Shown one piece after another: positions 35,516-46,267 of a stretch of DNA of 49,445 bases. Origin of the DNA: Eubacteriales Family XIII. Incertae Sedis bacterium. Its GTDB lineage: Bacteria > Bacillota > Clostridia > Peptostreptococcales > Anaerovoracaceae. Where the stretch lies: NCBI GenBank assembly GCA_031277015.1, contig JAISLZ010000040.1:1-49445 (forward strand), given 5' to 3'. Within the stretch, counting starts at the first letter, position 1. Each line of letters opens with the position of its first letter. A program made the translations under genes and the position numbers. The notes beneath the pieces are model-generated. The model did no database searches. It was not told the origin of the DNA and saw only the letters and a program-made list of their open reading frames with translations.

Positions 35516-36400
35516 TCATCCATAGTTCACTCCCGTAAGCCGCTCAGAAAGTTCCCATAGCTGCGCCCGCAGCCCGGCGTTTTTCGCCCGCATAGGCATG
35601 AGCGCACGACGTGACGGCCCCATGAAGGTGAACATCGGCCCGTAATACGCGCCACCTACGGCGTCCGGCGATGTGGCGGCGTACAGCGCGGGACGCGCGG
35701 CCGCTCGCGCGGACTGCCGTATGAAAGGGAAGACGAAAAATATCGCCCTGAGCAGCCCCATGGCGAACCCTCGGCTACGGCCAAACAGCATCGTCCGCGC
35801 CAGCCCGGGATGGACGCAGCAGGCGGTGACGTCAGGGAAGCGGCGATTCAGTTCGACGGCGTACATGAGGCAGCAGAGCTTTGACAGCGCGTAGGAGATG
35901 GACGCGTCGTAACCGCGCGCCGCCGTCGCATCCTCCAGGTCGAAGCGAGCGGGCCTGTTTGCGATGGAGCTCACCGTCACCACACGTCGGTCTGGAGCCC
36001 CCGAAAGTAGCGGCATGAGCCTCCCGACGAGCTCGTAATGCCCGAGGTAGTTCACAGCGAACTGACGCTCGACGCCCGCACGATTAAGTTCAAGGCTTTC
36101 CGGCATCATCAGCCCCGCTATGCATAACACCATGTCTATCCGTCCCCGCGATGCTATCATCCGATCAGCGAACCGGCGTATGGACGAAGGGTCGAACAGG
36201 TCGAGTGGCTCAAACGCCACCTCCGCGCCCGCGCATTCGCCCGCTATCTTCAAGGCTGCGGCTTCGCCCTTCTCACGGTCACGCCCCGCGACTATGACAG
36301 CCGCGCCAAGCGACGCGAGGGCGAGGGCGACCTCATACCCGATGCCGCCATATCCGGTAACTATAGCGGTCTTCCCCTTGAGGGACATCGAATCACTCAC
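35516..36400 (-). CDS. SDR-family NAD(P)-dependent oxidoreductase
   Basis: 'KTAIVTGYGGIGYEVALALASLGAAVIVAGRD', 'NYLGHYELVGRLMPLL', 'VVTVSSIANR', 'SYALSKLCCLMYAVEL'. Confidence 0.88.
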   Translation of the reverse strand: MSDSMSLKGKTAIVTGYGGIGYEVALALASLGAAVIVAGRDREKGEAAALKIAGECAGAEVAFEPLDLFDPSSIRRFADRMIASRGRIDMVLCIAGLMMPESLELNRAGVERQFAVNYLGHYELVGRLMPLLSGAPDRRVVTVSSIANRPARFDLEDATAARGYDASISYALSKLCCLMYAVELNRRFPDVTACCVHPGLARTMLFGRSRGFAMGLLRAIFFVFPFIRQSARAAARPALYAATSPDAVGGAYYGPMFTFMGPSRRALMPMRAKNAGLRAQLWELSERLTGVNYG

Positions 36401-37605
36401 GCCCCGCCAGACGCGAACGCCTTGCCGAGCCTCTTTATGCCCTCCTCAATCCTATCCGGCGGCTCACCCGAAAAGTTCAGCCTGAACGTACCGCGCCCGT
36501 CCGCAGGCCCTGCGAAGAAAGGCGCACCGGGCACGAAGGCCACCTTGTACTCCCTCGTCGCCACGCGCAGCAGCTCGGACATATCCGGCTCGCCGGGTAA
36601 CGTGAGCCAGATGAACAGACCGCCATTCGGGCGTGTATACTGCGTCTCCTGAGGCAGATAGCGATCTACGCACGAGAGCATCGTGTCGAGCCTTTCCTTG
36701 TACATCGGAGCCACAGCCGCCAGATGCCCCGGCAGCAGGCCGCGCCCCAAGTACTCCGCGCAGACCGCCTGAGGCAGTATGGCCGTGTGCGTATCCGAAC
36801 ACTGTTTCGCGACGACCATCTTCCGTATGATCTCCGGCGCGGCCGCCACCGTGCCCACGCGTAGACCGGGCGATATCGTCTTGGAGAAACTGTTCAGCAA
36901 TATCACGTTGCCTGCATCGTCAAAATTCTTTATAGAGGGCAGCGGCTCGCCCTCATACCTAAGGTCGCAGTACGGGTCGTCCTCTGCGACGACCGCGCCG
37001 TATTCTGCGGCAAGCCTTGCGACCTCACGCCTCTTGCCCAGCGACATAGTGCGCCCAGTCGGGTTCTGAAACGTAGGTATCGTGTAGATGAAGCGCGCGC
37101 CCGTCGACTTGAGTTTGGCCTCCAGATCGTCCGTGTTCATGCCATCCTCGTCCATATCCACGGCCACCACGCGCGCGTTCACCTTCCTGAGCATCATGAG
37201 AGTCGCGAGGAATGTAGGCGACTCCACGAGCACCGCGTCGCCCTCGTTCACGAAGGCGTCTATCGACAGGCTGATGCCCTGCGTCGAGCCGGTCGTAACG
37301 ATGACCTCGTTGAGAGAGAAGCCTAGCCCTTTAGGCCGCGCCACGTGCTCAATGTAGGCTTTACGCACAGGGCTCCATCCCTCCGTCGTGCCATACTGAA
37401 GCATCTGTTCAGGATGCAGTGTCAACATTTCCTCGACTATTTCCTTTATAACAGCCGGCTCAAACGACTCGACTGCGGGACTGCCGCCGCCAAAGGAAAT
37501 AATTTCCGGGTCAGCCATGAGCTTGAATATTTCCCTGACCACACTCGGATCCACCCTGTTAACTCTATCCGCAAATCTCACCATAACCCAGCTCTCCTCA
37601 CACAT
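36397..37605 (-). CDS. PLP-dependent aminotransferase, fold type I (2-aminoadipate/LysN-like)
   Basis: 'IISFGGGSPAVESFEPAVI', 'LQYGTTEGWSPVRKAYIEH', 'VIVTTGSTQGISLSIDAFVNEGDAVLVESPTFLATL', 'LLNSFSKTISPGLRVG'; start set at MCEESW (37605); 4-bp overlap with the downstream SDR. Confidence 0.9.
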   Translation of the reverse strand: MCEESWVMVRFADRVNRVDPSVVREIFKLMADPEIISFGGGSPAVESFEPAVIKEIVEEMLTLHPEQMLQYGTTEGWSPVRKAYIEHVARPKGLGFSLNEVIVTTGSTQGISLSIDAFVNEGDAVLVESPTFLATLMMLRKVNARVVAVDMDEDGMNTDDLEAKLKSTGARFIYTIPTFQNPTGRTMSLGKRREVARLAAEYGAVVAEDDPYCDLRYEGEPLPSIKNFDDAGNVILLNSFSKTISPGLRVGTVAAAPEIIRKMVVAKQCSDTHTAILPQAVCAEYLGRGLLPGHLAAVAPMYKERLDTMLSCVDRYLPQETQYTRPNGGLFIWLTLPGEPDMSELLRVATREYKVAFVPGAPFFAGPADGRGTFRLNFSGEPPDRIEEGIKRLGKAFASGGA

Positions 37606-37838
37606 ACAGGGGCGATTCTCCAATCTATTTATAATAGAATAATATTGTACCATGTAAGGGCGCCCTCTGTGAGTAGTTAGATAGGTGGAGAGGGGTTTGA
37701 TAGATAAGAGAGCGCCCTGTGACCAAAGTATATGATAGTAGGCGCGTCGCAACAAGTACCCTGAGACAATATGTATACTTCGGGGCGTGCACTCCGACAG
37801 GGCGGCTCAGCCACACAAGAAGGGGCAGTGAGGAGCCG

Positions 37839-39584
37839 CTATTGCTCACCCAGATATTTGCGAAGGATACGCATGATCTCAGCGCGATTGAGCGGCTTGC
37901 CGATATGACCGTTCATACCCGCCTCCTTGCTACGCTCGATGTCCTCTTTGAATACATTGGCCGTCATGGCCACTATCGGCACTTCGTACGCGGCGGGCAC
38001 GGCCATTGCCCGAATCTCGCGGGTGGCCTCGTAGCCGTCGACCCCCGGCATTTGGATATCCATGAAGATGAGGTCATATCGAGACGGGTCGCGCGCGAAC
38101 ATATCGATCGCGCGCTGACCATCCTCCGCGCAGTCGATCTCAAGACCGGTGCCCTCGAGCAGTGACAGCACGACCTCCCGATTGATCTCCACATCCTCCG
38201 CGATCAATATGGTACGCCCATCGAAACGATCATCACTGAGGGAATCCATGGCTTCGGCGATAGCCCTCTCTTTCTCCACATCTGGCGCCAAAGACCGCGG
38301 CAACTTCGCCGTAAACGTGAACTTGGAGCCTTCGCCCGGAGTGGATGTAGCCCATATCTCACCGCCCATCAGTTCGATGATCCTCTTGGATATGGCAAGC
38401 CCAAGACCAGTGCCTCCATACTTGCGCGATGTCGTGTTGTCGGCCTGTTCGAACGAATTGAACAGCCTGCGCTTCTGTTCCTCGGTGATACCTATACCCG
38501 TATCCGAAACGGACCCTTCCAAGGTGCAGACGCCTTCGGCCTCTCCGAGCTTCTTTATGACGAATGTTATCGTGCCGCTTTTGGGTGTGAATTTTACCGC
38601 GTTTGACAGAAGGTTTGTTATCACCTGCGACAGTCGCTGGCCGTCACCTTTCAAGAAGCGGGGAATATCATTGTCAACGCGAATGATGAATCTCTGACCC
38701 TTTTCCTCCACACGAAAGTTGTTGACCTGCATGGTCTGCTCGATCATCGCGTAGAAATCGAAATCGCTGTCGTCGAGATCAAGTTTGCCTGCCTCTATCT
38801 TCGACATATCGAGGATGTCGTTGATAACGCCGAGCAGGTGTTTTGACGCCGTCTCTATCTTCATGATGCTTTCACGCGTTTTCTGAAGATCATCAGCGTT
38901 CTTTGCGATAGCGCTCATACCGATGATCGCGTTCATCGGTGTACGCATCTCATGGCTCATCTGCGCGAGGAAGTCACCCTTCGCACGGCTCGCCTTTTCC
39001 GCCCGCTCCTGTTCAATGAGAAACATGCGTTGCATTACAACGATCACGAGACCGATGAGAGAGCCCGCGATGAGGAACGTGATGATGCTGTCGAGAAACT
39101 GCTGCGAGTCGGACAGTTCAATGATGAAACCTGGATAATACCAACTGATGTAATAGCAGGCTCCTAGTACCGCGAAATGCACAACCAGCATCAGGGTCCT
39201 GATCAGGCCTTTCGACAGAAGGACTATGATGACTATAGTGACCACGAAATAAGCTGAGATGCCGCTCTTGAAACCGCCGTTCCATATGAAGACGAGGGGG
39301 AATATTATATCAGAAAAGGCAATAATAGCCACCCACGCACCCTGTTTGAATAAATTGAATTTGTTTGCGCTAAAGAACAGCAGGAAGATAGCGCCGAGCA
39401 TGAAAACCTTCAGCGCCCATATCTGCCATGCCGAACCTTCCACCAGATGGCCGACAAGCGACAACAATGTCGCCACAAACCCCGTGACGCAGAGCATGTT
39501 CAGCACGCGCGCGTCAAATGGCAAATTGACCGCAAAAAGGTAGGGATAGAGATTGTTATAAATTTTGTCGTATAGTCTTTTCAT
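37839..39584 (-). CDS. Hybrid sensor histidine kinase/response regulator
   Basis: Multi-TM N-terminus, HisKA 'AKGDFLAQMSHEMRTPMNAIIGMS', HATPase 'KYGGTGLGLAISKRIIELMGG', C-terminal REC 'DLIFMDIQMPGVDGYEATREI'. The track ORF extends to 39623. Confidence 0.95.
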   Translation of the reverse strand: MKRLYDKIYNNLYPYLFAVNLPFDARVLNMLCVTGFVATLLSLVGHLVEGSAWQIWALKVFMLGAIFLLFFSANKFNLFKQGAWVAIIAFSDIIFPLVFIWNGGFKSGISAYFVVTIVIIVLLSKGLIRTLMLVVHFAVLGACYYISWYYPGFIIELSDSQQFLDSIITFLIAGSLIGLVIVVMQRMFLIEQERAEKASRAKGDFLAQMSHEMRTPMNAIIGMSAIAKNADDLQKTRESIMKIETASKHLLGVINDILDMSKIEAGKLDLDDSDFDFYAMIEQTMQVNNFRVEEKGQRFIIRVDNDIPRFLKGDGQRLSQVITNLLSNAVKFTPKSGTITFVIKKLGEAEGVCTLEGSVSDTGIGITEEQKRRLFNSFEQADNTTSRKYGGTGLGLAISKRIIELMGGEIWATSTPGEGSKFTFTAKLPRSLAPDVEKERAIAEAMDSLSDDRFDGRTILIAEDVEINREVVLSLLEGTGLEIDCAEDGQRAIDMFARDPSRYDLIFMDIQMPGVDGYEATREIRAMAVPAAYEVPIVAMTANVFKEDIERSKEAGMNGHIGKPLNRAEIMRILRKYLGEQ

Positions 39585-39800
39585 TATATGGACGCATCCC
39601 TTTCCGGCTCGCAAATCCTGCATCGATTACATCCCTTGTTATGTTTTTATTTTATATGATATCCACTGCCGTGGCATCCATTCGCAAAGACATCATCTTC
39701 TTGACGTATCATATCATGTATGGCAGACATACGGTAGTACACGATCGCGATCATTGCTCCGGTTATTAAATATTGGAGCAAATTAAAATACGCAATCGGC

Positions 39801-41105
39801 TCATGCCCGTAGCGCCGCCTTGACGACAGCGGTGAGCTTCATCGGCTTGCCGTACATCATGACTCCTACACGGTAGACTTTGGCCGCAAGCCATCCGAAA
39901 AATACAACCGATACCACAAGTATGGCCACCGCGATTGTTGCCTCGACAAACGTAGCGGATGCCATGCATAGGCGCGCAAACATGATCCACGGCGAGAAGA
40001 ACGGTATATAACTCAACACGCTTACATAAGCCGCGTCGATATTGGACATGCTGATCATCGAGATCAGGAACGAAGCCGCGGCAAGCATCATGGGCAACGT
40101 AGAAACGGATCCGGCGTCCTCGACACGGCTCGCGGTTGAACCGACAGCCGCGCAAATAAAAGCATAAAGGAAATAGCCCGCGAGGAAGAACAGCATAAAG
40201 AACACGAACAACCCCAAAGAGATGTTCATCTGTGAAAGCATCTCCCGGAACTCAGGTATTTGTTTCTCCCATGTATCCACGTTGAGCGCGAATGATACTC
40301 CCGTGGCGGCGGCGATGGCGCCTACCTGCGTAAACACGGCCATGCCTACACCTAAGACTTTGCCGAACATCAACTCTATCGGCCTCGCTGACGTGACGAG
40401 TAGCTCCATCATCTTGCTGCTTTTCTCATTGACTACCGCGTTTACGATGAACTGACCGTATGTGATTATCGTCATGAAAAGCACGTATAGCATCACGTAT
40501 GCGAGCCAGAAGTTGTTCTCGGCTTCCCCTCCTCCAACAGTCTCGACTTTGCCGACCACCGTCGTGTCCAGCACTCCTTTCACCTTGGCTTTCTGCTCCG
40601 CGCTCATACCGGACATCTTTACCGTCCTGGCTATACTGGTAAACAGCGGATCGAGCATCGACGATAGCGTCAGCAATGAAAAATCCTGCGATTTACCGTA
40701 GAGTTTGTATCTCGCGCTTCCACCATATACGACGACGATATCGTACTTTCCTTCACCTATTTCCTTCCTAGGGTCAGGCGTGGTCGTCGTAGCTTTACCG
40801 GAATCGGACTCCGCCACGCCATATATCGTCCAATCATACATACCTCCAGTGGCTTCATTCAAATGCTTAACGCTGAGAAGAGAGGGAAAACTACCATCCC
40901 TGGCATCACCTGTAAGCTCAATTAGCGCTTTCTGCTTTTCCCCGCCGCCTATGAAAGAGCCGATGTCGTCAAACGTACCCATGAATCTTGGAATCTGTGA
41001 AAGGATAAGGATCACCGCCACAAATATGATAGTCGTGATGATGAATGACTTGCTCTTGATATAGCCGCGGTATTCAAACTTGAGAACTGTGCCTATCTTT
41101 TTCAT
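39801..41105 (-). CDS. ABC transporter permease (NatB/ABC-2 type)
   Basis: 434 aa; 'FEYRGYIKSKSFIITTIIFVAVILIL', 'VNAVVNEKSSKMMELLVTSARPIELMFGKVLGVG', C-terminal TM cluster. Confidence 0.9.
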   Translation of the reverse strand: MKKIGTVLKFEYRGYIKSKSFIITTIIFVAVILILSQIPRFMGTFDDIGSFIGGGEKQKALIELTGDARDGSFPSLLSVKHLNEATGGMYDWTIYGVAESDSGKATTTTPDPRKEIGEGKYDIVVVYGGSARYKLYGKSQDFSLLTLSSMLDPLFTSIARTVKMSGMSAEQKAKVKGVLDTTVVGKVETVGGGEAENNFWLAYVMLYVLFMTIITYGQFIVNAVVNEKSSKMMELLVTSARPIELMFGKVLGVGMAVFTQVGAIAAATGVSFALNVDTWEKQIPEFREMLSQMNISLGLFVFFMLFFLAGYFLYAFICAAVGSTASRVEDAGSVSTLPMMLAAASFLISMISMSNIDAAYVSVLSYIPFFSPWIMFARLCMASATFVEATIAVAILVVSVVFFGWLAAKVYRVGVMMYGKPMKLTAVVKAALRA

Positions 41106-42115
41106 GACGCCACCCGCCCCGCCTTACGATTCCCTCCGAACAGCCGGAAACTCCGCTTCTTCCCGCCGCCGTCCGCATCTCCATCGGCGCCCTCGCCGCT
41201 CGACGCTTCGCCGCCTACCTTATCTACGAATATCTCCTCGAGCGTCGGTTCTTTGACTGAGAAAACCTCAGGCACCACTCCCGCCGCGTCCAGCGCCGCA
41301 AGCACGTCCTTGCGCTTCTCCGGCGCGGTGAGCTTGATCAGCCAACCGCCTCCCTGCTCCACCGCCCCTATGGCCGCACCCGGCGCGCCGGATCGCAACA
41401 ACGCCCCGATATCCCCCGCACCGTAGGCTTCCACGTACAGCGTGTCGCGTGGGTAACTCCGCTTGATTTCCTTTAGATTCCCCTCCAGCACGCCACGGCC
41501 ACGATCGATAAGACATATTTCATCGCAGAACTCCTCTACCTGCGACATCTGGTGACTCGAAAAAATCACCGTCTTACCCTCATCCACCTGCTCACGCACG
41601 ATGCTCTTGAGTATGCGAGCGTTCACAGGATCCAGCCCGCTGAAAGGTTCGTCAAGGATGATCACGTCCGGATCGCTGATCAGCGCTATCGCGAGCTGTA
41701 TCTTTTGCTGATTGCCCTTCGAAAGCGTGTCGAGCCTACGGTTCGTGTACTCGCCCGCTTCGAGCTTCCCGAGTAAAACCCTCGCTCTGCCCTCGGCGTC
41801 CCGCTTCGCCATGCCGCGTAGCACCCCGATGTACACCATCTGCTCGAGGATGACGCGCTTAGGATAGAGTCCGCGCTCCTCCGGCAGATAGCCGATCTTC
41901 GCCTTTGACGAAGGGGCAGGCACGCCATCTATCGTGACGCTGCCTGAATCCGCACCAAAAAAATTCATGATGATTCGTATCGTCGTCGTCTTGCCCGCAC
42001 CGTTCCGCCCGAGTAGTCCGTAAGCGAGACCGTCACCCACACGAAAGGACAGGCCATCGATCGCCCTGACCTCCCCAAACGTCTTTACGAGATTTTCCGC
42101 TTTTATCATTCGCAT
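41102..42115 (-). CDS. ABC transporter ATP-binding protein (NatA-like)
   Basis: 'GLLGRNGAGKTTTIRIIMNFF', 'LSKGNQQKIQLAIALISDPDVIILDEPFSGLDPVNARILK'; 4-bp overlap with the permease. Confidence 0.95.
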   Translation of the reverse strand: MRMIKAENLVKTFGEVRAIDGLSFRVGDGLAYGLLGRNGAGKTTTIRIIMNFFGADSGSVTIDGVPAPSSKAKIGYLPEERGLYPKRVILEQMVYIGVLRGMAKRDAEGRARVLLGKLEAGEYTNRRLDTLSKGNQQKIQLAIALISDPDVIILDEPFSGLDPVNARILKSIVREQVDEGKTVIFSSHQMSQVEEFCDEICLIDRGRGVLEGNLKEIKRSYPRDTLYVEAYGAGDIGALLRSGAPGAAIGAVEQGGGWLIKLTAPEKRKDVLAALDAAGVVPEVFSVKEPTLEEIFVDKVGGEASSGEGADGDADGGGKKRSFRLFGGNRKAGRVAS

Positions 42116-42273
42116 ATCCTTTTCTTCCGCCTCACGCCAGCCAAAATCCGGGCGCGAACCGACTGAAATATCTTAACATATAATATTATCGTTTACGCAA
42201 CATTGTTTACAGAAAAAGATGATAGGCCGGATAGATGACTATTGAGATGTCAAAAGTGACGGCAGTCTCCATT

Positions 42274-43644
42274 TCAATCCGCGCGGCCGTACATGCGCGT
42301 GAGATCGAGAATACGCCCACTGAGACCCGCCGTCAGGTCGCCGGGGGCAAGCCGCCATGTCCAGTTCTTCCGGCTGACCGTAGAGGGCGTATTGATGCGT
42401 GCTCGTGCACCGAGACCCATGTAATCCTGCAACGGGACGATGACGACATCCGCGACGCTTCCGAGAGCCGCTCTCAGCATCGCCTCAGAGAGGCCCTTTC
42501 TGTCCGTCCCGAGATAGACACGCGCAAAATCCGATTCGTGCTTAGGCAGTTTGTCCGACCATTCCCTCAGCGTCGGGTTGTCATGCGTCCCCGTGTAGCA
42601 TACGCAGTCCTTGACATGGTTGTGCGGCAGGTACGAACTGTCCTTGCCCGGCGCGAAAGCGAACTGAAGCACCCTCATGCCAGGATAGCCGCTGTACTCA
42701 CGTAACGCGTGGACGTCCTCTGTGATGATGCCCAAATCCTCGGCGATGACGCCGAGGGCAGGGACGGATTTTTTCACGGCGTCTATGAACTTTTTCCCCG
42801 GGCCCGGAACCCACTCGCCCTCGGACGCCGGCCGGCCCGCCGGAATGGCGAAATACGCGGCGAAAGCGCGGAAATGATCGACGCGGCAGAAGTCGTACAT
42901 GACGTCCGCCTGTATGAAACGCCTGATCCACCAATCGTAGCCCGTGCGCGCGTGCTCCTTCCAGTCGTAAACCGGGTCATTCCATATCTGGCCGTCCTGC
43001 GCAAAAGCGTCCGGAGGCACGCCGGCGATGAGGCGCGGACTGCCCTCCGCATCGACCTCGAACAGCTCCGGATGCGCCTTGTAGTCCGCGGACTCCGCGC
43101 CGATATAGAAGGGCAGGTCGCCGACAACGCCGACTCCGCGCGCATTGGCATAGCGTTTCAGACGCTGCCACTGAAGTTGAAAAAAATATTGGATAATGGA
43201 GACGGCGGACGCTCCCCGACTAAAATCATCAAGCCACCACGCGTTACCCCTGCGGAATTTTCTGTAGTCCGCGTCAGGTACAAAGCGCGAGGCCGCCTTC
43301 ATGAGCAGCGGCATACGCAGTTCGGCCTGTATAAGATAGTTGACACGCATGTTATCCGCCACCGCGTCACGTATGGGCTTCAGATCGCGCTTCGTCAGAA
43401 GGCCGTCGCGCTCGAGCAGGTCAAGGTCGACATGATACGGATTGCCCGCGAACGCGGACAGGCTCTGATACGGGCTGCCCGACGCGCCAGTAGGACCCAT
43501 CGGCAGTATTTGCCACATACTCTGGCCGGATCCCGCCAAAAAATCGACAAAGTCAAACGCTGCCTTTCCAAGCGTCCCTATGCCGTACGGCGACGGCAAG
43601 CTGAACACCGGCAACAGTATACCCGTCCTACGCATTCCGCTCAT
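42274..43644 (-). CDS. malQ: 4-alpha-glucanotransferase
   Basis: 'GILLPVFSLPSPYGIGTLGKAAFDFVDFLAGSGQSMWQILPMGPTG', 'YDFCRVDHFRAFAAYFAIP', 'VIAEDLGIITEDV', 'YTGTHDNPTLREW'. Confidence 0.96.
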   Translation of the reverse strand: MSGMRRTGILLPVFSLPSPYGIGTLGKAAFDFVDFLAGSGQSMWQILPMGPTGASGSPYQSLSAFAGNPYHVDLDLLERDGLLTKRDLKPIRDAVADNMRVNYLIQAELRMPLLMKAASRFVPDADYRKFRRGNAWWLDDFSRGASAVSIIQYFFQLQWQRLKRYANARGVGVVGDLPFYIGAESADYKAHPELFEVDAEGSPRLIAGVPPDAFAQDGQIWNDPVYDWKEHARTGYDWWIRRFIQADVMYDFCRVDHFRAFAAYFAIPAGRPASEGEWVPGPGKKFIDAVKKSVPALGVIAEDLGIITEDVHALREYSGYPGMRVLQFAFAPGKDSSYLPHNHVKDCVCYTGTHDNPTLREWSDKLPKHESDFARVYLGTDRKGLSEAMLRAALGSVADVVIVPLQDYMGLGARARINTPSTVSRKNWTWRLAPGDLTAGLSGRILDLTRMYGRAD

Positions 43645-43792
43645 AGCCTAACTGCCCAGCCTCGCTATGGGTTCATCTGCCGTCATTTGGATCTTCCCAT
43701 GTAAATCATCCGTTTTATTATATCACCATGTGTAACAGAGCAGCGTCACTTCCTCGAGCGAAAGTTCTTGACCGGTCTACCACGTTTACCGT

Positions 43793-44821
43793 TCAGATAC
43801 TTTTAAGCGAGATTGGATTGACGCTGAATCTCGTCGGTCGGTCTTCACCATCAATTTTTGTCATTGCCCGTATCTGCCGTTTGAACTGCTCGATCGGTGA
43901 TATGCGCATATCGGGCTCTCTCTGAACCAACGGCTTGACCGCCTTGCGGTACTGTCCCGGAGTGATACTAAACCATTTACGAAAGTCGCGAATCAGATAT
44001 TTTACATCCGAAAATCCGCACAAAGTGGACATTTCGTCGAGTTTCATATCAGTAGAAAGAAGCAGTTTTTCGGCCGCGGCGATACGATAGAACGTAAGGA
44101 TGTCAGGAAAACTCGATGTTCCTATCTCCTTAAACAGGTGCAGAATATATGACTTGGAGTAGAACATATTCTTTGCCACGGTGGACAGGACATCTTTCTC
44201 CGAATACCGTTTGGACATGATCTCTATGATCTTAAAATATTTGCGTTGTTTTTCTTCCGTCATATAGGCGTTGCGGTTGTAATAGCTTTGTGAGGTGTAT
44301 TCGCGGACCAACAGTTCCATCAGGGGCAATGCGCATTCGCGTTCCCGATCCGCGCAGAGTATACGGACTATCATGCGGCGGATATGATTTTCCTGATGCT
44401 TGTAGCGGGCGAGATCAAATGATTCCAAGGTGAAAAGCAGGAATTTCAAATGCGGGCTTACATCTGCATAGGCGTCAAGATCAATGTGCAAAACCACGAC
44501 TATTGATTCGGTTTCGTCATCTTTGCAGCACGGTTTTACCTCTCCAAGTGATTGCACGGATGTAGGATTCGCGATGGCCGTCTCAACCGGAATCGTGGCA
44601 TTCTGCAGGAAGTGCGGATCGCTTGAATTGATCGCGATATAATCGCCCGCCTCGAGATAGAAATTCTCAAAACTCACATGGGCAAACACATATCCGGACA
44701 GAACCACCACGATTTCCAGTATACCCTCATGTTTGTGGCAGGACGAATATCCCAGGGATACTACATGGGCGTTGTAGCCCTCATCCTTTGATATCTGAAT
44801 CCTATCGTCAAGTGTCCTCAT
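43793..44821 (-). CDS. AraC-family transcriptional regulator
   Basis: Cupin-like N-terminus; C-terminal HTH 'AEKLLLSTDMKLDEMSTLCGFSDVKYLIRDFRKWFSITPGQYRKAVK'. Confidence 0.88.
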   Translation of the reverse strand: MRTLDDRIQISKDEGYNAHVVSLGYSSCHKHEGILEIVVVLSGYVFAHVSFENFYLEAGDYIAINSSDPHFLQNATIPVETAIANPTSVQSLGEVKPCCKDDETESIVVVLHIDLDAYADVSPHLKFLLFTLESFDLARYKHQENHIRRMIVRILCADRERECALPLMELLVREYTSQSYYNRNAYMTEEKQRKYFKIIEIMSKRYSEKDVLSTVAKNMFYSKSYILHLFKEIGTSSFPDILTFYRIAAAEKLLLSTDMKLDEMSTLCGFSDVKYLIRDFRKWFSITPGQYRKAVKPLVQREPDMRISPIEQFKRQIRAMTKIDGEDRPTRFSVNPISLKSI

Positions 44822-44832
44822 GAACCACAGGA

Positions 44833-46212
44833 TCAGCCTGCCGCGACTTCGTCCTGCTCCTCCGACAGATCCATATCCCTAGGCTGCACCTTGAATCCCT
44901 TTGTCATAGCTGCAAGCACGATGATTCCGATCACGACCCAGATACCGCCAAGTGTCTTTGCGCTGGTATCTATGCTGAACCAGAGCGCAATGCATAGCAC
45001 CATGCCGATAAGCGGCAATATAAGATAGCGGACCGCGTCTCCGCCAGAACGCTTCTTCCCTCTTATAAAATAATGGCCTATGACAGAGTAGTTGACCAAC
45101 GTGAAACCGATGAGTGCCCCGAAGCTGACGAGCGACGCCGCGCCGAGTAGATTGTCGGAATAAAACACAGCGGTCAAGGCTATAAGTGATGTTATAATAA
45201 TATTGTTTACGGGAGTTTGAAACCTTTTGCTTAGCGTGCCGAATATCTTTTTCGGAAGCATGCCGTCGCGTCCCATCCCGAACAAGATACGCGATACCGC
45301 CGCAAGCCCGGCCATAGCGCAAACGAAGGACGCGAGATTGTCGGTGATTAGAAATATTGTCTGGAATACATCGCCGCCTAACATCGGCAGTAACTCAAAG
45401 ATACCCGCGTCTTCATTGACAATATCTTTGTACGCCTCAGGCCACGCGATCTGTGAAAAGTATGAAACCACCGCGAACATGGCGCCCGCGCCTATAACGA
45501 TGATGAGAATGGCCTTGCTGATAGTCTGCCCTGGATCCTTTGTTTCCTCCGCAAGCGTCGATACCGCGTCAAAACCCAGGAAGGAGCACGCGAGGATGGA
45601 AGCCGCCCACATCATATTCGCCGGATCGAATGTTGTGGGGTTGAATATGGCTGACGACATCAACAGGCTACCTGAACTGTGGCCGTTTGACACGAATACC
45701 ACGCAGAGTACGACGAAGGCTATGGTGAACAGTATTTGCGCCGTAACGATGACGGAGTCGACGACAGCGGCCGTCTTGACTCCAACGATGTTGATCACCG
45801 CGCCTATGAGCATCACGATGACAACCCATACCCATACGGGTACCTGTGGGAACGTTTCGTTCATGTATACGCCGATCAGAAGGTAGCAGATCATAGGAAG
45901 CAACAGGTAATCAAGCAGCATGACCCAACCTGTCATGAAACCGACCGTAGGATTGACCGCGCGCCGCACGTAGGTGTAGGCCGAGCCGGCTATCGGATAG
46001 GCTTTAACCATACGCGTATAGGAATATGCTGTAAAGATCAATACGACCGTCGTGATGATGTAAACGAGCGTCATCATACCCCCGGAAAGTTTCGTGATGA
46101 TGCCGTAGTAATTGAACACCACCGTCGGAGCGAGATACGCGAGGCCAAACGCGATCAGGTATTTGAGGGTAAGCACTCTCTTAAACTGAATGTTTTTATT
46201 TCCTTCCGCCAT
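44833..46212 (-). CDS. APC-family amino acid permease
   Basis: 459 aa; 'YIITTVVLIFTAYSYTRMVKAYPIAGSAYTYVRRAVNPTVGFMTGWVMLLDYLLLP', 'FLGFDAVSTLAEETKDPGQTISKAI'; SD gggagg. Confidence 0.93.
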   Translation of the reverse strand: MAEGNKNIQFKRVLTLKYLIAFGLAYLAPTVVFNYYGIITKLSGGMMTLVYIITTVVLIFTAYSYTRMVKAYPIAGSAYTYVRRAVNPTVGFMTGWVMLLDYLLLPMICYLLIGVYMNETFPQVPVWVWVVIVMLIGAVINIVGVKTAAVVDSVIVTAQILFTIAFVVLCVVFVSNGHSSGSLLMSSAIFNPTTFDPANMMWAASILACSFLGFDAVSTLAEETKDPGQTISKAILIIVIGAGAMFAVVSYFSQIAWPEAYKDIVNEDAGIFELLPMLGGDVFQTIFLITDNLASFVCAMAGLAAVSRILFGMGRDGMLPKKIFGTLSKRFQTPVNNIIITSLIALTAVFYSDNLLGAASLVSFGALIGFTLVNYSVIGHYFIRGKKRSGGDAVRYLILPLIGMVLCIALWFSIDTSAKTLGGIWVVIGIIVLAAMTKGFKVQPRDMDLSEEQDEVAAG

Positions 46213-46267
46213 GATAAATCCTCCCTTTTTTTAATTTACCTCCAAACTGTGTGATCATTCGGGCACG

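Noticed and set aside
42709-43704. 331-aa plus-strand ORF
   Set aside because: Antisense to malQ, Arg-rich with no recognisable motifs; a by-product of high-GC codon structure.
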